DNA of 64,000 nt, taken from NCBI GenBank assembly GCA_000149265.1, contig CH002951.1, forward strand, positions 392,336 to 456,335, written 5' to 3'. Position numbers and translations under genes: made by a program. Origin of the DNA: Ciona savignyi (lineage: Eukaryota; Chordata; Ascidiacea; Phlebobranchia; Cionidae). Positions 46,901 through 56,723 of the stretch are shown one piece after another. How positions within the stretch are numbered: position 1 is the stretch's first letter; each line of letters starts with the position of its first letter. The notes below the pieces were generated by a model that was not told where the DNA came from, made no database searches, and saw only the letters and a list, made by a program, of their open reading frames with translations.

Positions 46901-49900
46901 GTGTAGTATGCTTTTTCATATAAAATTTATAAATGAACCATTTAATCCCACAAGATTTTGCCCAATTAATAAACTAAACCATAAACCATTTGTTGTTCTG
47001 ATCATGATTGTGAAATTCAACTTTCCTAACAAAACTTGGACCAGACACTACGTGAAGTAGTATTTGTTTTGATGCAAGTGCCCTCTTGTTTACCATAAGT
47101 GGTGGCATAGCACTGCTACCGTTTATTTCCCTCAATGTATATGGCCAAAAGTAGTATGTCAATGTGCCAAAGATGTTAATTGAATTCATGAAGTTTGTCA
47201 TTTCCCACTGTTATCAACCAGGTGTACTAACAATGATCATTGTACGAACATTGAGGCGAGACATTGCACAGTATAACAGGGAAGATGAGGACTTGGAAGA
47301 TGCTCTTGAGGAAACCGGCTGGAAACTGGTTCATGGGGATGTCTTCCGTCCGCCAAAACGAGTAAATAACTTAAGAATCTATTAATTTAAACTACCATAT
47401 ATATAGTTTTACACATACATATGCCAACAACAGACTTGTTTAAAAAACTTAAAAATCCCTTTCTGTCATTCCAAATGTTGCGCAATTAAAATCAATCACT
47501 TGCTAGTTACTTGGTTTCTTGGATACAATATTTAATAGATATTGCCTAAACCCATTGTTTTTAACCGTAGTATCATCGAATAACTAGAGAATTTCACTGG
47601 TTTCTGCCTCCGAAATATACTTATTTTGGCGAATTTATTTTCTTTAGATCATGCTTCTTGTGTCATTCGTTGGTGCTGGAGTGCAGTTATTTGGCATGTC
47701 TATCATTACTATTGGAGTGGCCATGCTCGGTATGCTGTCTCCATCCAGCCGTGGATCTCTGCTCACTGCTTCCTTTGTTCTCTTCATTCTGATGGGGTAA
47801 CAATGTGTATTGTTTTGTCATATAACATTGTGGTAATGAATGATTGCAATTCAATATCCTTAATAAGCTGAGGTCTGCCATGTGGTTTGCTGGATAATTC
47901 TGGTATATTGGATTGGATACAAGTATTTCTATCTTTTTGCCATTTTTAGGAAATATAACATCTAATATGGGCTAGTCTTACGACTCTTACCATTACCTTT
48001 TGCCCCATTGGCTGTTACTTTTAATGAGTAATGTAAACAGTTCTGATACTGAACCAAAGCACTTTAGTGTGATAAGTTTTTTCAAATCTTTTGTGGGTAC
48101 ATGTCATACTGTCGGGCCGCAGATGGTATGATCGGAACTCAGAACCACCTTCTGGTGTGTGTTTGAGAAACTACACAAACATTGTCTAAACCTACATTAT
48201 GATATTGATAACCATGATTTTCCCATATATTCAACTCTACTTAACTGGCAGGGTGTTTGGAGGATACTTCTCTGGTCGGTTGTACAAAAGCCTGAAAGGA
48301 CAACTGTGGAAACGGGCTGCTGCCCAAACAGCGTTGCTGTATCCTGGTATTTGTGCCGCAATTGCATTTCTTCTCAATTTCTTTATATGGGGAAAGCATT
48401 CTTCCGGAGCGGTTAGTCTTGATTTAGAGTTTTAAATTGGTATTTTTTAGTTCTTGGTATTTATTTATATTTTTGTGATTTATATTAATGTAAAATTGCA
48501 AAACTTTGATTACACTCCATTTTGTTTAGTTATCCTATTGTATTTTAAACATTTTTGAAAATTGTAGGTCCCATTTACGACGATGCTCGCAATATTAGCA
48601 ATGTGGGTCGGTATCTCACTCCCACTAGTGGTGATCGGGTTTTATTTCGGCTACCGAAAGCAACCGTACGAAAACCCTGTACGTACCAACCAGATTCCAA
48701 GACAAGTCCCTGAACAGCAGTGGTACATGAATCCATTTATCAGGTGTGTTTTGATATGTGTTTTGACGTCTTCTCAGTGATATTATATTCTTGGTTAATG
48801 CTGCAGACCGTCATCTGTTAAGACTGTAAGGTTGCAAAAGTTTAAAACCAATCATTTGTAAGTTGTTCGTCTATTGGAGCAATGTATTTTACAAACATTG
48901 TTTCAACCCAAGGGCTCTTTTGTGTTGTGTACAAATAAAAAATTCACCTTTACACATACAATTTGCTGTATCAGCCTAAAAAATGAACAGTGGGCAAGAA
49001 TAAATCTCTTACATTCGAAAAAATTCCATTTCGGTAATTTGAACTTTTACATCATCCTCATGTAGGATGCAAAATAACGAATCTACAAACACAATTTACT
49101 CAACAGTTATAAAATTACATATGGGGCGTTTTGCTTGGAATTGCATAGTCTTATAATGAAAAAGGTCAAAGGGGTAATTTCGTATTTTAGATGTGTCCAA
49201 CAATGAATCTTACCAGCCGTTATCTTAAAGCTGTTGCCTTATTACTAGATATCATCCAGTATTATACAATCAGTTAAAATACTATTCCAGCTGTGTTAGA
49301 CTTGGTAAGTCACTGGCTCTGGAAAAGTAATTGTATATATTATACACACTTAATTTAGGAAACAAATTATCGTGGAACTAAAGACAAGTTTTTTTCGTGT
49401 GAACCACACAGTTGGTAAATATATTAAAAAGTTAACTTTTAAATCAACCCCATTAAGTTTTATCAGTTTGTTAGCTACTTCGTCAGACAAAAATATTTAA
49501 GTAAATCAACAATGTACTTTTTAGCATTGTAGCAGAAAGTAAACAGCTAATAAAATAAATTTATAATTTGTTTTCAGTGTCCTTATGGCTGGAATCCTTC
49601 CCTTTGGAGCTGTGTTTATTGAGCTGTTCTTCATTTTCACTGTAAGTGATTTTTGATTGTTTTAAATTTAAAATGTTCAAAATTTCTACCCATAATATTT
49701 AGATCCGACCTGTAGATCTTTTTAATGCGACTGTCTGCAATATGCAGATCCAAACTTGGCTGTCATGATTTAAATTCTAGGTTTAGTCCATGACCACCCT
49801 TCTTTGTTCCTCGAGGACATGATTTAATGAATGTGGCCTAAATCCAATGGTATCAAATGGGACATTCAAGATTGTAATAATATCAAATATTAAGCACACT

Positions 49901-51216
49901 GCACCAGATTCATTAAACTATGTTCAAAAATGCCCAAGTTAACACCCTTTTCTAAGATAATCGTGTAAACCTATTCGAATTCTTCAATTCATAGAATCTA
50001 ACATTAACCTTTCTCACTCATCCACCAGGCGATATGGGAGAACCAGTTCTACTATCTATTTGGGTTCTTATTCTTGGTCTTTGTGATTTTGGTGATTGCA
50101 TGCAGCCAGATTGCCATCGTGATGGTTTACTTCCAGCTATGTGCCGAGGTTATTTTCAAATATTTTTGTCCAAACAATATAATACTCCTTGATTTATTTA
50201 AAAAAATTAATAAATCCCCGTATTTTCTTTAAATTATAATCTTAAATAGTTTTACATAAATATGCTAATTGTAAGATGTGAATTTAATAACATCACCATT
50301 AATTGATATATTACCAATAAGATAGGTCCAGGTAGTAACATGAGTAAACCATCAAAATATTTCTGATTTTTTTGTATTTGCATTTCTTGTCCATTAAACC
50401 ACTGAGGTAAAATGAAACAACACATTTAGCATTGCCACTATTCCTGAATGATCATTTTAGAATTGCTTCTGTACATATTTTATTCCAATAATTTTAACAA
50501 TAATTATCAATTGAATGAAACCCCCAGGATTATCACTGGTGGTGGAAATCATTCATTGTGTCCGGAGGTGCTGCGGTATACGTCTTCTTTTATGCAGTCT
50601 TTTATTTTCATACTCAGGTGAGATAAATCTACATTTGGTCTGAGAAATATAAATTGTGTTCTTATAAAGAGCTCCTTACGTAAAATTAGTTGATAGCTGA
50701 AGGATTTTCAAGTTAAATTCCCGTCTACATTTTTCCACTCTGAATAAACATGGAGTAGCTTTGCCTTCCCTGTTGTTCCCTTAAATTTTTCCACAAACTA
50801 TAAACAAACCATTTAAATACATATCCATTTTAAAGTACTGGTTTTAATTCAGCTGTTATGTATATTTATACTTTTTCCACCTCCATTGGCATGATTGAAT
50901 GGACTAATTGATTGTTTTTTAAAATCTACCTTTGCCGTAATAGCTCATTGTGTAGAAGCAAAAACATTGTGGCAACTGCAATAAAATTTCTCACTAAATC
51001 AATCTAAGTAGCACAAAAATGCATTTAAATAAAATATTCACCCTCGAGTAAAAACCTTCTGTCCAGCTGAGTATCTCTGCGTTTGTCCCAACGATCCTCT
51101 ACTTCGGATACACATTCATCATCGTCTTCACCTTCTGGATTCTCACTGGGAGCATCGGTTTCTTCGCTTCCTTCACTTTTATCCGGAAGATTTACGCTCA
51201 AGTGAAGATCGACTGA
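43924..51216 (+). CDS. TM9SF4: Transmembrane 9 superfamily member 4 (TM9SF4)
   Basis: TM9 (nonaspanin) proteins are nine-span membrane proteins of the Golgi and endosomes, involved in sorting other membrane proteins, adhesion and phagocytosis. Fourteen GT-AG exons, all in frame (626 residues; human 642): 43924-44049, 44519-44618, 44999-45152, 45748-45885, 46144-46345, 46567-46678, 47222-47361, 47648-47796, 48252-48411, 48568-48743, 49578-49641, 50029-50148, 50528-50617, 51067-51216. Residues 1-22 are a signal peptide, cleaved before [27 protein letters not shown] and [12 protein letters not shown] are TM9SF4/TM9SF2-type luminal motifs. [10 protein letters not shown], then [13 protein letters not shown], mark the cytosolic loop after TM1, and the remaining helices follow through [13 protein letters not shown]. 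The C-terminus KIYAQVKID carries the K-x-[DE] Golgi-retention signal of the family. Exon 7 reads RPPKR where vertebrates have RPPQYP. Confidence 0.96.
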
Positions 51217-51460
51217 TCCAGTCACAACAGACAATACTCCCAGAGTATCGGCACGGACCAACTCTCAAAACTACTCTGCAAAAATATTTTACTAGAACCC
51301 CCAAAACCGGGTTCATTTTTTTAACGTTTGTGTTATATTAAATTCCACTGGTAATAATTATGGTACTACCATTTATCCAGAGTTAAATGTTGACTGGAAA
51401 ATTTGAGGAAGAGTATTGCAAATCACAAACAAATGCACTTGCCATGCCTGAAAAAGTAAT

Positions 51461-51466
51461 AATAAA
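51461..51466 (+). terminator. Poly(A) signal of TM9SF4
   Basis: AATAAA about 245 bp after the TM9SF4 stop codon. Confidence 0.55.
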
Positions 51467-51843
51467 CAAATATTATAATATATATTTATAGACTGATAGC
51501 CACGTTTTACTTAAAACATGAAGCACACTAAACATATTTATTACAAGCTATTATAGGTCATGCTTTTTATTTTACGTGTATTTAGATTTGTAGTTCTATA
51601 GAGTTTTTTGATTTCGCACAAATTTTGGTTACTTAAAAAGCAATTTTTCGCCGATTTGGATATAAATATCGTCAGATTTTCGTATGTATTGTAAACTTTA
51701 TTCGGTTCTGAATATTAGTGTGGTTAGAACTAAGTTGACGTGATCTAGATCATATTTTTAAGTTCTACGCACCTATTTACAACAATTTTAAATAAAAACG
51801 TCCTTCGTTAAATACAAACTACAATCTCGAATGTACAAATCGT

Positions 51844-51863
51844 TTATATATATATATATATAT
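51844..51863. repeat. (TA)n microsatellite
   Basis: About ten TA units in the TM9SF4-AAAS spacer. Confidence 0.9.
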
Positions 51864-52923
51864 GTATAAAAGAATGAAACTTTGTTCATTTTGCTTCTAG
51901 GTGATGTGAAATATACTGAATAACATCCATAGTAGATTTTTATCATTGCTTTCGCGTGTTTTTGCTTACCTTATTGAATAATAATTAAAATGTTTAGAAA
52001 AAAAAACGTCACGATATTTTAAATTTTGTGTTTAACACTATATAGCGTAGCATTCTTGGTATATAACGTAGCATTCAAAAAAACTATCTGCGGATATGGG
52101 CTTCGTGGTAGTACGTCAAATGGCTAAACGAAAAATTGCGACATACACAGCTTGCTCGTCGCTGTGTCTTAAGAAAAGCTGTTTGTGGATAACAAAAACT
52201 GAATCAATGACGTTTAGCTGGGATCCACCACTGCAAATTGTTTACACGTCACGACCACAAAACAAAATGTGTATTACTTTATGCAGCGTTGGTAAGCCTG
52301 AAATAACACCGAAATGCGAGCTTCAGTGGTTTGGTAACATCAATATGAAAAAAATGAGCCGATAAACTTAGTACTAGTTGCACTTTAAATCGTTAATATC
52401 TTAACGACAGAGATTTCATATAAACTCTCCGCAAAGGTTTTATGGAATGTATTTTAATGCTGGCCCTGGCTCCATACTCGTGACACGGGTTTAGAAAGAT
52501 AAAGCATAAATAATTCTGTTTAAATGCATAAAGTGTTGCAAGAAACGACAGTTAACATAAACTTGCTCATGATAGTTCTAGAAATGTGTCCAATACTTGA
52601 GCGATTTTTCGCTTGCTCTGCTTTAATGGTGTAGATATCACCGATTTTTACCTTAATGTCATTTATTAAATTACTCAATTTATAATCCTTTATTTGCAAA
52701 TGTAGTTTTGCAGTTGACCTTACACTTTAAACGTTTTAATTTTATTTTTTATGACGTGTATAACGACAGACGTTTGCCTTTTCCCGTTCTTCTCTTGCTA
52801 TATTTTTAAGTGTGTGTTCCTTTAATTATTTGTTTAAAGGAGCAAAAACAAATAAACGTCACGTTCACGCATAAACTTGAAAGTATAAGTTATAGATTGT
52901 GTCAAAACATCACAACATACTTA

Positions 52924-53212
52924 GGATAGGATATTCATCTTTATCCCCGTGAATGGGAAAACCAAGGGGGTTATCACACGGGCAATCGTCAGATCACCTC
53001 GCGCCCATCGTCGGGTTACCGGCGCTATTGCAGTGTGTTGTATATGATAGACACGTTCCTTCAATTTGGTAGAACCCATTAATCCGCTGGGTTCAGGCAA
53101 TGTCCGTAAAGTGCCTTGCCCAAGGACACAACCGACAAGCTAGCGGCCAGTTTCGCACCTCCAACCTTTCGATTGAAAGGCGACGCACTTAACCGTTAGA
53201 CCAACGGGCCGG
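52924..53212 (-). mobile_element. tRNA-derived SINE, full-length with target-site duplication
   Basis: The best-preserved copy, about 289 bp, tRNA-like head at the high end and AGGATAGGATATTCAT tail at the low end. It is bracketed by ACATACTTA at 52915-52923 and again at 53213-53221, a 9-bp target duplication that fixes the borders. Low divergence from the copy at 42935 indicates a fairly recent insertion. Confidence 0.95.
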
Positions 53213-54258
53213 ACATACTTAAAATTTAAAAAAAAATATTTGTGCCAGCAATTTAACCTTGGTAAAAATACCCGAATCTGGGAAATCTTGGTATCTGGTC
53301 AATTTCTGTAAAGTGCAGCCGCCGTTAAAAATGACCCCAAAATAGGAAATCCATTCAAGTTTTCTAAATGGACATTTCTGCGTGAAAAATTCGCTAAAAA
53401 AATAAATTGATTCCTTTTTGTTAATAAGGGAATTTTTTCTTTAACAGTAAACGAAAAACTTGTGTAGGGCTATAACCGTGTTTTGTTTCATACTGTAAAT
53501 TAGTCATGTCCCTATATTCCTTGGTTACAATCTGTAAATTAACATTCTAAATTTTTTGTCATCTAGGATCCAATCTTCGCTTTTAAAAAGATAACATTGT
53601 GACGTCACAAACATTTGTTTCAGCAATGTTTACAACAGGGCCAGCTGCATAGCTTGTGTACATACTCAAGATCTACTGTAGGATGTATAACAGTTGTTTA
53701 GTATTTTCACCAAGTAAATCATCGCTCCAACTACTATAGCTTGTGCTGCATAACGGGATTAAACGCTAATGAGTAAAGCCTTTAGACTTTTAATATGACT
53801 TACTTATTATAAATAATAATCTAAACTCTTTGCTAGGATTGTTATTTGCGATCTTATTAGTGTTATCACAGTAATATATTATTTTCATTTAACTGTCACT
53901 AGTATTTTTATAATTTATTTATAAATCAATGTTCATTGCATAACATAAGGGCTTTACTGATCTGCCACTCTTCTCCCCCGCTTATTCCGTTTCCGTTGTC
54001 ATGCAGATTGGTGAAGCTGTAACACAAGGCCAGTTTTTATGTATTAGCTAATTAGATTATTCATTTTTAATATTTGAACCCAATAAAACTCAACAATATG
54101 TTACCACAATTGGATTCAGTTTGTGTATTCATAATGATATTTATTGTTTATGCTGTATCTGCATGTATAATATTTTATTACAAATATCAAATATATATAT
54201 TTATATAAATATTATATACTGTATATCATATATACATATCATTCATATACACAAACTA

Positions 54259-54800
54259 AACCCAGCGGATTAATGGGTTCTACCAAATTGAAGGAACGTG
54301 TCTATCATATACAACAGCGGTTCCCAAACTGGGTTTGCCAGGGGCGCCGCGAAAGCATGCGGAAGTTGCTACATTTAGTAATTACAGTACATGTGTTAGT
54401 TGAAGAAAAAATTCATTGTTCGGTGTTAACTGTCACTATTTGCTGACTAACGTTGCATTGTTTTATTGAATAATGGTTTGTCAAATAACTGCTTTCCATT
54501 AATTGACTGTTCGTCACTTCAGTGAATAGTTTTAAAGACTTTAAAATAGTTATCAAAGAGTGTACTAGTCTGGATATACAATAATTGCAGTTTGAAAATT
54601 TCGGCTTTATGAGGGAGCCGCAAGGATTAATAAGTATACAAAAGGCGCCGCCAACAAAAACAGTTTGGGAACCGCTTGATATGCAACACACTGCAATAGC
54701 TCCGGTAACCCGACGGTGGGCGCGAGGTGATCTGAAGATTGCCCTGAAGAACCCCCTTGGTTTTCCCATCTAAGGGGATAAACATGAATATCCTATCCTA
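54259..54800 (+). mobile_element. SINE, head-truncated, split by a MITE
   Basis: Body sequence from AAACCCAGCGGATTAATGGG to CTATCATATACAA stops at 54314 and resumes at 54687 with CACACTGCAATAGCTCCGG, running to the TATCCTATCC end. The inserted DNA (54315-54678) is a separate element. Confidence 0.9.
54315..54678. mobile_element. hAT-type MITE nested in a SINE, 364 bp
   Basis: The left end CAGCGGTTCCCAAACTG and right end CAGTTTGGGAACCGCTTG are inverted copies (one extra T on the right), and CAG...GGTTCCCAAACT is a typical hAT terminal motif. Flanks ATATACAA (54307-54314) and ATATGCAA (54679-54686) are an 8-bp target duplication with one mismatch, as expected for hAT. The inverted similarity continues inward with mismatches for about 35 bp. 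There is no transposase frame. Confidence 0.9.
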
Positions 54801-54967
54801 GTATAGTATGTAGAATATACTTTCTGAGTGGAGCCCTGTTTTCCCACCAGAAGTAGGTGCACTGGGGAAGTGTACTTCACCTGTGTATTCTTTGAATATC
54901 TAGGTTTGGTATAAGCATAACGGTAGTAGGTGGACTAACTATTTAAACAAAAATTCTGAATCTAAAT

Positions 54968-56524
54968 ATGTTTGCTACAAGTAACGTGACACTTTGTGAA
55001 GTTAATGGAGAATTAGTTATTCCAAATGAAAGCAATGTATCCTTGCAAAACTTGGATAGAAGTGGATATTCCGACTATCCTAATGTTCACATTGCCTTAG
55101 AAAACTTTAGAAAATCTACAGGAAGTAGTGAAACTGCTCAATCTGCATTTTTAGATCAGCCACAGTCATTGTGGTGCAGAGTCCAAGCTACTTATAAGGG
55201 ACATGGTGTCTCTGGGGTGTTAAATGAAATATGCAATTCAACACATGAAGATGAAGTGCCGTCGTTTGTCATATCACTAAGCAAGTATATTCTTTCCTCT
55301 CTGCGCTGGTTTAGTGGAATGCAATGGTTGTCTATTTTTCCACACATAAATTTATCAAATGAGGATTTAATCGCATCTTTTTCACAGAACAGCAATTGGA
55401 TTAATAGCCCAATCCGGTTGTTATCTTGGCACTCAAAGGCTAATAAATTTGCTCTTGCTTTAAAAGATGACACTGTGCGAATTTATTACAGCGACAATGA
55501 TTTAATCCCAACCTTGAAGCATAAACTGCAGCGTAATGTTTGCGACCTGCAGTGGAAACCATTTTGCTCCTCCATTTTAGCAGTGGCAGCACAGACAGCC
55601 ATCTTAATATGGAGCATTGATCCTTGTTCATTATCATCTCGACCTTATTCAGGTGCAGTTCAAGTTCTCTCATATGCTGGGCATTCACCTGTGTCATCTG
55701 TGGCGTGGAGCCCTTATGGCTATGATCAGTTATTCTCTGCTTCAGCACTTAATTCAGCATTACTAGTTTGGGATGTGAGTTTAAAGGAGCCACAAGTTAT
55801 CCAGCACATTAGCAGGTGTGGAGGAATCACAAGATTGCAGTTTTCGTCAGATGGAGGAAAAGTCCTCGCATCCACACCGTCCTCATCATTCCGTGTTTTT
55901 GAAACTTCGACATGGAAAAATGAGCGATGGTCTAAACTTTCTGGAAGGGTTCAAAGTGCCTGCTGGAGTTCAGATGGCACAATTCTGTTGTTTGCTTTAA
56001 TATCGGATCCCAGAATCTACTCGTTGACATTTGGAAATTCCAAGTTTACAGAGAAGCCTGTAGTAGATGGTTCAAAGCATGCAACAGTTGTGCTTGATTT
56101 AATGTCAGAAGAAGCACCACATGCTGAAAATGTCATTCACTCAATGGTTTGGGACGAGACTGGATTCAGATTAGCTGTCATGTTTGACAAATCAGACCCG
56201 AGACATAGTAAAGTTGCTCTATTTGCCATTTCATCCAATCCGGTGTTTTCTATCACCATGAAAGGATTCATAGATGGAAAGGCGGATTCTATTCCGTGTT
56301 TTATAGCCTTCAAGCCAAACTGCCTTATTGGTGCTTGTCTAACTATTTGTTACTCTGATGGTGATGTTACGTATGTGCCTTTGCATTTTAAACAATCCCA
56401 TAAAGCCATCAATTTAGATCAAACTTCTCTTAATTATTCTGCAGCTCCCAACCAATCTTGCTTAGATTCAAGCCAGTTAATTTGGAGCACAAATCGAAAT
56501 AATATTATTTCACCTGCTCGATGA
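54968..56524 (+). CDS. AAAS: Aladin, WD-repeat nucleoporin (AAAS), intronless
   Basis: Aladin is a nuclear pore WD-repeat protein anchored through NDC1 and mutated in human triple-A syndrome. The single frame has 518 residues (human 546). N-terminal VTLCEVNGELV matches the Aladin start. GVLNEICNS (about residues 80-88), LSNEDLIASFSQNSNW and LKHKLQRNVCDLQWKP (about 180-195) are Aladin-specific. WD-type blades are visible at about 190-216 (ILIWS), 237-270 (GHSPVSSVAWSPYG to LLVWDVS), 284-312 and 326-353, with HSMVWDETGFRLAVM near 390. The tail is shorter than in human. The vertebrate gene has about 16 exons; this one has none of those introns. MFSD1 starts 199 bp after the stop codon on the same strand, so the two may share a transcript. 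Confidence 0.95.
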   Translation: MFATSNVTLCEVNGELVIPNESNVSLQNLDRSGYSDYPNVHIALENFRKSTGSSETAQSAFLDQPQSLWCRVQATYKGHGVSGVLNEICNSTHEDEVPSFVISLSKYILSSLRWFSGMQWLSIFPHINLSNEDLIASFSQNSNWINSPIRLLSWHSKANKFALALKDDTVRIYYSDNDLIPTLKHKLQRNVCDLQWKPFCSSILAVAAQTAILIWSIDPCSLSSRPYSGAVQVLSYAGHSPVSSVAWSPYGYDQLFSASALNSALLVWDVSLKEPQVIQHISRCGGITRLQFSSDGGKVLASTPSSSFRVFETSTWKNERWSKLSGRVQSACWSSDGTILLFALISDPRIYSLTFGNSKFTEKPVVDGSKHATVVLDLMSEEAPHAENVIHSMVWDETGFRLAVMFDKSDPRHSKVALFAISSNPVFSITMKGFIDGKADSIPCFIAFKPNCLIGACLTICYSDGDVTYVPLHFKQSHKAINLDQTSLNYSAAPNQSCLDSSQLIWSTNRNNIISPAR

Positions 56525-56723
56525 AGAAAAAGAAAATTTTCGATGATTGAAAACAGTAAATGATAATTTTAGAAGGGTTATTTTGTGTTGGTTTCAACGT
56601 TCACATACAAATTAATTAGCCTATCTCTGTAGTTTTTTTGTTTGACAACTGCCAATTTGTTTGTATTTTCCTAACATTGCTGTTTGTACATCTCTCTCTC
56701 AAGGCAGTAGAAATTAAACTGAA
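56525..56723 (+). promoter_or_regulatory. Short AAAS-MFSD1 spacer with a possible trans-splice acceptor
   Basis: 199 bp on the same strand as both genes. No AATAAA for AAAS was seen. A pyrimidine-rich tract ending CTCTCTCTCAAGGCAG at 56691-56706 is a good acceptor 17 bp before the MFSD1 ATG. In a tunicate this fits either spliced-leader addition in an operon or a leader intron. Confidence 0.45.

Larger units (their letters stand above)
51217..54967. other. Spacer between TM9SF4 and AAAS
   Basis: About 3.7 kb. It contains the TM9SF4 poly(A) signal, a TA repeat, a full SINE (52924-53212) and a SINE interrupted by a MITE (54259-54800). An 89-codon ATG frame at 52096-52365 has no recognised domain and is listed only as a finding. 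The AAAS promoter should be at the right end, but no element stands out. Confidence 0.65.

Noticed and set aside
54413..54773. Open frames across the MITE and SINE
   Set aside because: Translation of mobile DNA, no transposase similarity.
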